Assembly: GCA_027296205.1 (NCBI GenBank)
Contig: JAPUJM010000089.1
Span: forward strand, 1-8,360
Length of the DNA stretch: 8,360 bases
Origin: Actinomycetota bacterium
GTDB lineage: Bacteria; Actinomycetota; Acidimicrobiia; Spongiisociales; ZC4RG35
Reading direction: 5' to 3'
A program made the position numbers and the translations under genes. The notes under the pieces are model-generated. The model was not told the DNA's origin. It saw only the letters and a list, made by a program, of their open reading frames with translations, and made no database searches. Positions 1-5,520 of the stretch are shown here, one piece after another (position 1 is the stretch's first letter; each line of letters opens with the position of its first letter).

Positions 1-771
1 ATTTTCTACCCGCTGGATCCGTTTGAGATCGACATCGACATCGCCAACCAAGGGGCCTCGTTGGACCACCCCATGGGGACAGACAATCTGGGCAGGGACG
101 TGATGGCCCGGGTGCTGATCGGCGGACGTATCTCCCTTGCCGTGGGCTTTGCCGCCATGTTCTTCGGTGTTGTCATAGGCACGGCAGTCGGCGTGATCTC
201 CGGGTTCTTCCGCAGGCTGGATGGCCCGCTGATGCGAGTCACCGACTTGTTTCTCGCACTCCCGATCCTCCCGCTTCTCCTGGTTGTCATCATGCTCTTC
301 CGGGAGCCACTCAAGGATGCCTTTGGCCCCGAACTTGGCATATTCATCCTGGTGGTGTTCATCATCGGGATCACCAGTTGGATGCAGACCGCCCGAGTGG
401 TGCGTGGCGACGTCCTCGCCATCAAGGAGGAGGAGTTCGTGCTGGCCGCCCACAGCATCGGCACCCGTAAGCGCCGGGTGATGACCCGGCACATCGTCCC
501 CAATGTGCTCAGTCCGGTCATGGTGGCGGCCGCCCTCGGGGTGGCAGTAGCCATCCTCACCGAGTCTGCCCTCTCATTCCTCGGACTCGGTTTCCCCGCG
601 GACTTCCCCACATGGGGCCGACTCCTCTTCGATGCCAAGGACTATCTGCAGCTCAGCCCGATGCGGGTCATTTGGCCAGGCGTGTTGATCTCGCTCACAG
701 TGATGAGCGTCAACTTCATCGGTGATGGTCTGCGCGACGCCCTCGATCCCAGGCTGCGAAGCAAGGGCTAG
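1..771 (+). CDS. Peptide/nickel-type ABC transporter permease (DppC/OppC family), 5' partial
   Basis: This is an inner-membrane permease subunit of a peptide-type ABC importer. The reading frame is open from base 1, so the gene starts before the window; 256 residues are visible. The TTG at 61 should not be taken as the start, because the family motif HPMGTDNLGRD follows it directly and in-frame residues continue upstream. That motif is the hallmark of the DppC/OppC branch. Several hydrophobic segments follow. The EAA loop that contacts the ATPase is seen as EEEFVLAAHSIGT ending in RHIVPN. The C-terminal part has ESALSFLGLG and the ending DGLRDALDPRLRS, both typical of the family. The other transporter subunits are expected upstream, outside the window. 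The substrate cannot be assigned: this family carries dipeptides, oligopeptides, nickel and some opines. The next gene begins 12 bases later and is probably co-transcribed. Confidence 0.93.
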   Translation: MFYPLDPFEIDIDIANQGASLDHPMGTDNLGRDVMARVLIGGRISLAVGFAAMFFGVVIGTAVGVISGFFRRLDGPLMRVTDLFLALPILPLLLVVIMLFREPLKDAFGPELGIFILVVFIIGITSWMQTARVVRGDVLAIKEEEFVLAAHSIGTRKRRVMTRHIVPNVLSPVMVAAALGVAVAILTESALSFLGLGFPADFPTWGRLLFDAKDYLQLSPMRVIWPGVLISLTVMSVNFIGDGLRDALDPRLRSKG

Positions 772-783
772 AGCGGAACCGAG

Positions 784-1305
784 ATGTCGCAACGAGACGA
801 CCTGAATTTGCCCTGGGGACGTTGGCTTCTCTGGGGTGTGCTGGCCATCGCCGCTTTGATCGCGATCACCTTGTTCTTCGTCAACCTCGGCGACGACATC
901 GAGGCAACCGCCACCACGCCCGCCACTCTCTTACCTGGTGCCGGCGAACAGGTCGAGTGGTCGATCGTGGCCAGCGAATACACCCCCTCCCCCGGCAAGA
1001 TCACTCTGAAAGGGGACACCCCGTTGGGCTTCCCCACCGAGACCTGGAAAGACGACTTCATGCTTGCCCGCAGTGTCGGAGAGAGCTTCGAGTGGAACAT
1101 GGATGTTTCCCCTGAAGTCCCCACTCCGGTCTACGAGATCGACGAGGCCGGGTCATGTGACGAGTTGCAGGGTCTTCTCGACCGCTGGGTTACCGAGACC
1201 GCCCAAGCTCCCGGTGATGCCCGCCGCACCGAGGCGGAGGCCTTTACCCAATACGTTTTCAATACGATGCAGGAGCAGGACTGCCAGATCAGCCTCGACA
1301 GCTAG
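784..1305 (+). CDS. Membrane-anchored hypothetical protein
   Basis: I do not recognise this 173-residue protein. Residues about 13-35 form one strong transmembrane segment (WLLWGVLAIAALIAITLFF). It is preceded by a short, mildly charged N-terminus and followed by an acidic and Thr/Pro-rich linker. The remaining ~130 residues are soluble and probably lie outside the membrane. They hold only two cysteines, C125 and C167, which could form a disulfide. The segment at about 58-110 looks like a small beta-rich domain, and about 123-165 looks helical. The ATG start lies 12 bases after the permease stop, with a weak GGA about 8 bases upstream, so this is likely the last gene of the peptide-transporter operon. 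A role as an accessory to the transporter is inference from position only. Its stop codon overlaps the stop of the convergent permease gene on the other strand. Confidence 0.72.
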   Translation: MSQRDDLNLPWGRWLLWGVLAIAALIAITLFFVNLGDDIEATATTPATLLPGAGEQVEWSIVASEYTPSPGKITLKGDTPLGFPTETWKDDFMLARSVGESFEWNMDVSPEVPTPVYEIDEAGSCDELQGLLDRWVTETAQAPGDARRTEAEAFTQYVFNTMQEQDCQISLDS

Positions 1306-2144
1306 CCCGGCGCCGTAACCGGACGACTCGCCCGAGCCGCCACGTTCTTGATCGTCAGCACCACGAAGAAAAGCACGATCGGAACCACGGCCATGGTCGC
1401 CGACCCCGCCGTGTCGAAGTGGTAGCTGATGATGAGACCCGCGGCCACCGACATCACGCCGATGATTGCGGCGGTAACCATCATGATCGGCACCCGACGC
1501 ACTATCAGGGCGGCCGTCGCCGGTGGTCCTACCAGCAGACCCAGCACGAGAAGCGTGCCGACCGTCTGGAACGACCCCACGATCCCGAGGGTGATCAGTC
1601 CAAGGAGAGCGGCGTGGGCAATACGGGGCCGGAAGCCAAACAGCTCCGCCTTCTGCTCATTGAATGCCAGGACGAGGAAGTGTCGGTAGAGAAGGGCCGA
1701 GACGACCAGGGTGACTGCCACCACCACCACCAGAACCCGGATGTCGCCGCTAGTCACCCCCAGCACATCACCAAAGAGGATCGCAGTGAGGCTGCCTGAG
1801 TACGACGGTGTTCTCGAGATCAGAATCACCCCCAGGCCGAGCATCCCCACGAAGAGAAGCCCGATGCCGGTGTCCTCGGAGAAGGTGGTCTGACGATGAA
1901 CCAGGTTGATACCGGCCAACATCACGACTGCCGCCAGAATCGCGCCGACCATCACGTTGAAGTCGAGAAGTATCGCCAATGCGATACCGGGGACGACACC
2001 GTGAACCAGGGCGTCACCTAGAAAACTCATCCCCCGGATGACCACCCATGTGCCGACAAGTGCGAGTGCGATCGCCGCAAGAGAGCCTCCGATAAGGGCT
2101 CGCTGCTGAAAGGCGAACTCAAACGGCTCCGTCAACCAATCCAC
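1302..2144 (-). CDS. znuB: Zinc/manganese ABC transporter permease (ABC-3 family, ZnuB-like)
   Basis: This is the membrane channel subunit of a metal-ion importer, 280 residues and normal length for the family. It has a series of hydrophobic helices. The family motif RGMSFLGDALVHGVVPGIALA is at about residues 37-57, where ABC-3 permeases carry their conserved R..fl..alvHg..pG block. The cytoplasmic stretch LAFNEQKAELFGF fits the ATPase-contacting loop, and LVLGLLVGPPATAAL is the usual late transmembrane motif. The start is GTG at 2144, supported by GGAG about 7 bases upstream on the minus strand. It begins 25 bases after the stop of the binding-protein gene, so the two form one minus-strand operon. 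The matching ATPase is on the opposite strand beyond the regulator. The gene ends tail-to-tail with the 784-1305 gene, sharing four bases. Zinc is inferred from the locus; manganese is the alternative. Confidence 0.92.
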   Translation of the reverse strand: MDWLTEPFEFAFQQRALIGGSLAAIALALVGTWVVIRGMSFLGDALVHGVVPGIALAILLDFNVMVGAILAAVVMLAGINLVHRQTTFSEDTGIGLLFVGMLGLGVILISRTPSYSGSLTAILFGDVLGVTSGDIRVLVVVVAVTLVVSALLYRHFLVLAFNEQKAELFGFRPRIAHAALLGLITLGIVGSFQTVGTLLVLGLLVGPPATAALIVRRVPIMMVTAAIIGVMSVAAGLIISYHFDTAGSATMAVVPIVLFFVVLTIKNVAARASRPVTAPG

Positions 2145-2169
2145 GATGTCTCCACGCTAACCACGCCCC

Positions 2170-3060
2170 TCATCCGAGGGCCTCGGCGATCAGCTCCGCG
2201 TTGGTCAGCATCATCCGGACCAGGGTGTCGGCCCCAGAGCCCGGCTCACCGAGTGAGCCCGTGTAAAGCTCGACGACCACGACCTCGTGGCCCACTTCGG
2301 CAGCCACTGCCGAAGCAACTGCAGAAGACTCGGTCGTTCCGGCAAAGATCGCCACAACCCCCTCCATTTCGATCAATCTCACCAACTTCGCCAACTCATC
2401 TGAGCTGGGGGCCCCGAGGGTCGACCCTCCAGGGATGACAGTCCCAACGACCTCAAACCCATAAACCGCGGCGAAGTAACCCAGGGCGTCGTGGTCGGTC
2501 ACCAGATTCCTCGAGTCTCCATGAACGGCTTCCAGAATCGACTCGATCTCCCGGTGAATGATGTCGAGCTCGATGGCATATGCCTCGGCCCGGGACGACC
2601 AATCGATCGATGCATCGACTCCGGTCATCTCCTCAGCGATGAGCCGCGCCGCATCCGCCATTCGCTTCGGGTCGAGCCAGACGTGTGGGTCAAGACTGTT
2701 CCCCAGCGGATTCGGATCGAGCAGCGGAGCGATCTCGAGGATGTTGGCCCCGTCCTTTTTGGCGGCTTGCAGCACATCGACCAGAGCCTCCTCCAGCCCG
2801 AGCCCGTTGACAACGACGAGGTCGGCCCTGTTGATGCCGGCCACCTGACGCGCGGAGGCTTGATAGTCGTGCGGATCAGCTCCCGTGGGCACCAGCACCT
2901 CGATCGTGGCATCGGCTCCGACGACGTTTCTGACGACATCTCCGATGATCGTCGTAGTGACCACGACCGTTGGTCCCGAGTCCGCTTCGACTTGATCATT
3001 TCCACATGCGGTGAGCAGGAGAAGCGAGGTCGCCCCTATAATGAGAATCGTTCTCAACAT
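2170..3060 (-). CDS. znuA: Zinc/manganese-binding lipoprotein of ABC importer (ZnuA/TroA-like, cluster A-I)
   Basis: This is the extracellular substrate-binding protein that delivers metal to the permease. With the ATG at 3060 it has 296 residues. It opens with a lipoprotein signal peptide (MLRTILIIGATSLLLLTAC), making C19 the lipidated residue. Three metal-ligand histidines sit in family motifs: H64 (DPHDY), H126 (DPHVWLDP) and H190 (TDHDALGYF). A His at the third site is the zinc-type pattern; manganese binders such as PsaA usually have Glu there. The His-rich loop of many zinc binders is absent. Where an Asp is usually the fourth ligand, this protein reads LYTGSLG, with Gly268. The start is uncertain: a GTG at 3102 is in frame, but it adds an acidic, atypical N-terminus. 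AGGAG directly abuts the ATG, which is too close for a normal ribosome site, so leaderless translation is possible. The 15-bp operator candidate covers codons 2-7. Confidence 0.92.
   Translation of the reverse strand: MLRTILIIGATSLLLLTACGNDQVEADSGPTVVVTTTIIGDVVRNVVGADATIEVLVPTGADPHDYQASARQVAGINRADLVVVNGLGLEEALVDVLQAAKKDGANILEIAPLLDPNPLGNSLDPHVWLDPKRMADAARLIAEEMTGVDASIDWSSRAEAYAIELDIIHREIESILEAVHGDSRNLVTDHDALGYFAAVYGFEVVGTVIPGGSTLGAPSSDELAKLVRLIEMEGVVAIFAGTTESSAVASAVAAEVGHEVVVVELYTGSLGEPGSGADTLVRMMLTNAELIAEALG
3037..3042 (+). promoter_or_regulatory. Consensus -10 box (TATAAT) for the zur-znuC arm
   Basis: A perfect TATAAT stands out in this GC-rich DNA, 50 bases before the GTG start of the Fur-family gene. 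I see no good -35 hexamer at 16-18 bases upstream, so the promoter may rely on an activator or be weak. The predicted transcription start near 3049 lies inside the palindrome at 3042-3056. Confidence 0.55.
3042..3056. promoter_or_regulatory. Putative Zur operator (15-bp palindrome)
   Basis: The sequence TGAGAATCGTTCTCA has perfect 6-base arms around TCG. It matches the recalled actinobacterial Zur-box pattern (approximately TGAAAATCATTTTCA) at 12 of 15 positions. It begins on the last base of the TATAAT and covers the predicted start of the zur-znuC transcript. On the other strand it covers codons 2-7 of znuA. A bound Fur-family dimer here would block the plus-strand promoter and probably obstruct minus-strand transcription. 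Zur rather than Fur or Mur is inferred from the linked genes. Confidence 0.68.
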
Positions 3061-3068
3061 CTCCTCGA

Positions 3069-3098
3069 AAGATACCCGAGATCGGATAGCAGTGACAA
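3069..3098 (-). promoter_or_regulatory. Candidate znuA-znuB promoter
   Basis: On the minus strand TTGTCA (3098-3093) is followed after 18 bases by TATCTT (3074-3069). They match the consensus -35 at 5 of 6 positions and the -10 at 4 of 6. Transcription would start near 3061-3062, at the ATG of znuA, which would give a leaderless or nearly leaderless message. The match is modest and the assignment tentative. Confidence 0.3.
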
Positions 3099-3532
3099 CC
3101 ACAGGTCTCGACCGCGAGATAGACGGCCGGCTCCAGGAGCACGATGCCCGCTACACCCGGGGACGTCGTCTCGTCGTGACGACGCTCGCTGGATCGGACG
3201 GTCCGAGGTCTGCTGGAGAGTTGCATGCCGATATCGGATCCACCATGCCCCTCTCTTCCCTATACCGATCGTTGGCGGTCCTCGAAGAGTCCGGTGTGAT
3301 CGTTCCTCACTTCACCAAGTTGGGAGTCGCCCGATACGAGCTCGCCGAGTGGCTACAGGGACATCACCACCATCTCGTGTGCCTCCACTGCGGCGCGGTC
3401 GAGGACCTCGCCCTCCCCCAATCCTACGAAGAGAGAGTTCGTGAGCTCGTCGAGGACATTGGCTCGACTATCTCTTTCACACCGGTGAACCACGCCTTCG
3501 AGATCGAAGGCATCTGCTCGAGGTGTGCGTGA
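3092..3532 (+). CDS. zur: Fur-family metal-responsive repressor (Zur-like)
   Basis: This is a cytoplasmic, metal-sensing DNA-binding repressor. From the GTG at 3092 it has 146 residues, normal for the family. The N-terminal winged helix shows RYTRGRRLVV (about 20-29) and the recognition-helix region LSSLYRSLAVLEESG (about 54-68). The hinge and sensor region reads RYELAEW then GHHHHLVCLHCG. The structural zinc site is built from C97-x2-C100 and C142-x2-C145. The frame stays open upstream to 3011, but that start would place coding sequence over both the TATAAT and the operator, so 3092 is preferred. Its ribosome site is weak (GGA at 3084-3086). It overlaps the ATPase gene by GTGA, implying coupled translation. 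Linkage to znuABC suggests a zinc sensor that represses both arms and itself. Fur or Mur specificity is not excluded. Confidence 0.9.
   Translation: MTTTGLDREIDGRLQEHDARYTRGRRLVVTTLAGSDGPRSAGELHADIGSTMPLSSLYRSLAVLEESGVIVPHFTKLGVARYELAEWLQGHHHHLVCLHCGAVEDLALPQSYEERVRELVEDIGSTISFTPVNHAFEIEGICSRCA
3520..3523 (+). promoter_or_regulatory. Ribosome binding site deciding the znuC start
   Basis: GAGG lies 5 bases before the GTG at 3529, a good spacing. It supports that start over the in-frame GTG at 3523, which overlaps the site itself. Confidence 0.5.
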
Positions 3533-4359
3533 AGAGCAGTGCAGTCCAGGCGGAGGATCTCGTCCTCGGGTATGGATCAACCGTGGCATTGAGCAAGTCG
3601 TCCTTTGCCATCCCCGCCGGGAAGGTCACCGCCGTCATCGGCCCGAACGGTTCCGGGAAGTCGACTCTTCTCAGCGCTGTTGCCGGGCTGATCGACCCGA
3701 TCAGCGGCTCGATCGAGGTCCTCGCCGGAACCAGCTCTTCGCATCGCATCGCCTATGTGCTGCAGACCACGAAGGTCAATGACGCCCTCCCGATCTCGGT
3801 TCGGGAGGTGGTGATGATGGGCAGGTACGCCGGTACCGGCGCTTACAGACGGCTCGACCAAGATGACCGCGACGCGGTGGCAGAGGCCATGGAACGCACG
3901 GGAATCACCGATCTCGCCGGCCGTCATCTCAACGACCTGTCCGGCGGGCAACGTCAACGGGTATTCGTCGCTCAAGGTCTTGCCCAGGAGCACGACTTAC
4001 TTCTTCTGGACGAGCCCCTCACGGGAATCGACTTTCCAACAGCACAGGCGATCGACTTCGTGATTCACGACGAGCTGGCTCGGGGATGCACCGTTGTGAT
4101 GACCACCCACGACCTTTCCGAAGCTCAGGTGGCAGACAACGTGCTCCTCCTGTCAGGCCGGGTGGTGGCTCACGGCTCGCCAACGGACGTCCTCACCACC
4201 GAGCACCTGAAGGATGCCTACGGCGCAGCCCTTCTGCATGTCGAAGACGGCCGAGTGTTTCTCGACGACGCGGCGCACCGCCCCGTCGAAGGCCGCCATG
4301 TGCACCGTGACCGGATCATTCACACGGAGTCTTCTCAATCCGATCTTCACAAGGAGTGA
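3529..4359 (+). CDS. znuC: Metal ABC transporter ATP-binding protein (ZnuC-like)
   Basis: This is the cytoplasmic ATPase that powers the zinc/manganese importer, 276 residues from the GTG at 3529. All motifs are intact: Walker A GPNGSGKST (38-46), Q-loop Q79, signature LSGGQRQR (137-144), Walker B DLLLLDEP (156-163) and switch His194 in TTHD. The segment LPISVREVVMMGRYAGTGAYRRL is typical of the metal-transporter branch. The C-terminal ~40 residues after the nucleotide-binding domain hold six histidines (H237, H250, H257, H259, H265, H274). Such tails occur in some zinc-importer ATPases, and a metal-sensing role here is inference. Its GTG overlaps the TGA of the upstream repressor gene (GTGA), so the two are co-transcribed and probably translationally coupled. 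It is separated from its partners znuA and znuB, which run the opposite way. The gene ends 21 bases from a convergent dehydrogenase gene; I see no terminator between them. Confidence 0.93.
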   Translation: MKSSAVQAEDLVLGYGSTVALSKSSFAIPAGKVTAVIGPNGSGKSTLLSAVAGLIDPISGSIEVLAGTSSSHRIAYVLQTTKVNDALPISVREVVMMGRYAGTGAYRRLDQDDRDAVAEAMERTGITDLAGRHLNDLSGGQRQRVFVAQGLAQEHDLLLLDEPLTGIDFPTAQAIDFVIHDELARGCTVVMTTHDLSEAQVADNVLLLSGRVVAHGSPTDVLTTEHLKDAYGAALLHVEDGRVFLDDAAHRPVEGRHVHRDRIIHTESSQSDLHKE

Positions 4360-4380
4360 CGGCCGGCGGGCGGCAAACCA

Positions 4381-5520
4381 CTACAAACCTATGGCCTGAC
4401 CCAGAAGCTGGCGCTGGTAGCGAGGATCCCCGAGTAACAACGACGATGCCTTGGCCCGCTTGAGGTAGAGGTGGGCGTCGTGCTCCCAGGTGAACCCGAT
4501 CCCCCCGTGAACCTGAATCGTCTCGCCGGCGATCCAGTTGTAGGCCTCCGAGCAGATCGATCCTGCCAGCGGTGCCGCGATGGCAAACTCGTCATCGTCA
4601 TCGGCGACCCGGACTGCGTGATACGCGGTCGACTTGGCGTGCTCGGTCATGATGAGCATGTCGGCACAACGGTGTTTGATCGACTGGAACGAACCGATCG
4701 GACGTCCGAATTGGTAACGGGTCTTGGCGTACTCAACCGACATCTCGAGACACCTCTGTGACCCGCCCACTTGCTCCGCTGCCAAACACGCAGTCCCGAT
4801 TCGCAGGGTCTTGCGCAGCGAGATCGTCGACTCGTCGCCACCCAGCAGCGCGTTCCCGTCGAGGTGGACGCCGTTCAGCAGAACATCGGCTTGACGACGG
4901 GTGGGATCGAGCACCGGTGTCTCTGTGACATCGAGGCCTGGCGCATCCGCAGGTACGACAAACATGCCGATGCCGTCGTCAAGAGCCGCGGCCACGATGA
5001 AGACGTCGGCCTGATGGCCGGCAAGGACGAACGGCTTCGCGCCGTCGAGAACCCATCCTGTGCCGTCGGCTGTCGCCGTTGTCGCCGGCGTGGCGAGGTC
5101 CCAACCGCGAGGCTCCTCGAACACCGCCAGTGTGGCGATTGTCTCCCCCGACGCCAGTCGTGGGAGCAGAGTGGCCTTCTGAGCGTCGTCACCCGCGGTA
5201 TCGATCGCCGCGGTCGCCAGAACCGCGCTGGCGAAGAACGGACCGGGTGTGACCAGACGGCCCATCTCCTCGAGCAGAACACTCAACTCGATCAACCCGT
5301 ACCCGGCACCCCCGTGCTCTTCCCCGATGGCGAGACCGGTCCAACCCAGAGCGGCGATCTCCTTCCAGAGACTTCTGTCGAAGCCCTCTTCGGACATCAT
5401 CAGGTCCCGAACGACTTCGAGGCCGATGCGATCCTCCAGGAACTGTCGCGCCGTCGCCCGGATGAGTTCCAGGTCTTCGGTCTGCGCGTAGGAGACTGCC
5501 GTCGGGTTGCCCTCACCCAC
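4381..5520 (-). CDS. Acyl-CoA dehydrogenase, FAD-binding subunit lacking a catalytic base
   Basis: This is an acyl-CoA dehydrogenase-fold protein of 379 residues. It keeps the classical FAD contacts of the C-terminal domain: RYQFGRPIGSFQ (268-279) and QVHGGIGFTWEHD (336-348). The glutamate bases are missing at both known positions. The helix-G position reads LRIGTACLAAE, where isovaleryl-CoA dehydrogenase has Glu-Arg. The C-terminal position, Glu376 in medium-chain dehydrogenase, falls in LKRAKASSLLLGDP with no EGxT motif. Together with the upstream neighbour, this is the pattern of heterotetrameric dehydrogenases such as FadE26-FadE27 and FadE28-FadE29 of mycobacterial cholesterol side-chain breakdown. 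The start is GTG at 5520, supported by GGAAGGA 8 bases upstream. An open frame extends to 5589, but those residues are out of family. It overlaps the upstream gene by 8 bases, which implies 1:1 co-expression. The substrate is unknown. Confidence 0.9.
   Translation of the reverse strand: MGEGNPTAVSYAQTEDLELIRATARQFLEDRIGLEVVRDLMMSEEGFDRSLWKEIAALGWTGLAIGEEHGGAGYGLIELSVLLEEMGRLVTPGPFFASAVLATAAIDTAGDDAQKATLLPRLASGETIATLAVFEEPRGWDLATPATTATADGTGWVLDGAKPFVLAGHQADVFIVAAALDDGIGMFVVPADAPGLDVTETPVLDPTRRQADVLLNGVHLDGNALLGGDESTISLRKTLRIGTACLAAEQVGGSQRCLEMSVEYAKTRYQFGRPIGSFQSIKHRCADMLIMTEHAKSTAYHAVRVADDDDEFAIAAPLAGSICSEAYNWIAGETIQVHGGIGFTWEHDAHLYLKRAKASSLLLGDPRYQRQLLGQAIGL

Noticed and set aside
2416..2429. 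14-bp palindrome GAGGGTCGACCCTC
   Set aside because: It is in the middle of the znuA coding sequence, away from any promoter, and has no repeat elsewhere in the window.
3011..3091. N-terminal extension of the Fur-family protein from GTG 3011 or ATG 3041
   Set aside because: It would run coding sequence through the TATAAT and the palindrome and add residues not normal for the family; the GTG at 3092 gives the usual length.
2491..3444. Long plus-strand open frame (about 317 codons) across znuA and the repressor gene
   Set aside because: It is antisense to znuA and then out of frame with the Fur-family gene. Its product is Arg/Pro/Asp-rich with no family motif, typical of shadow frames in GC-rich DNA.
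3786..3808. 8-bp perfect stem with 7-base loop (CCTCCCGA / TCGGGAGG)
   Set aside because: It lies inside conserved ATPase codons (LPISVREVV) with no T-run, so chance pairing in GC-rich coding DNA is the simpler explanation.
3829..3840. 12-bp palindrome GCCGGTACCGGC
   Set aside because: It is within ATPase coding sequence and is likely incidental in GC-rich DNA.
4360..4380. GC-rich 21-base gap between convergent znuC and dehydrogenase genes as a terminator
   Set aside because: It has no stable stem-loop and no T-run on either strand.
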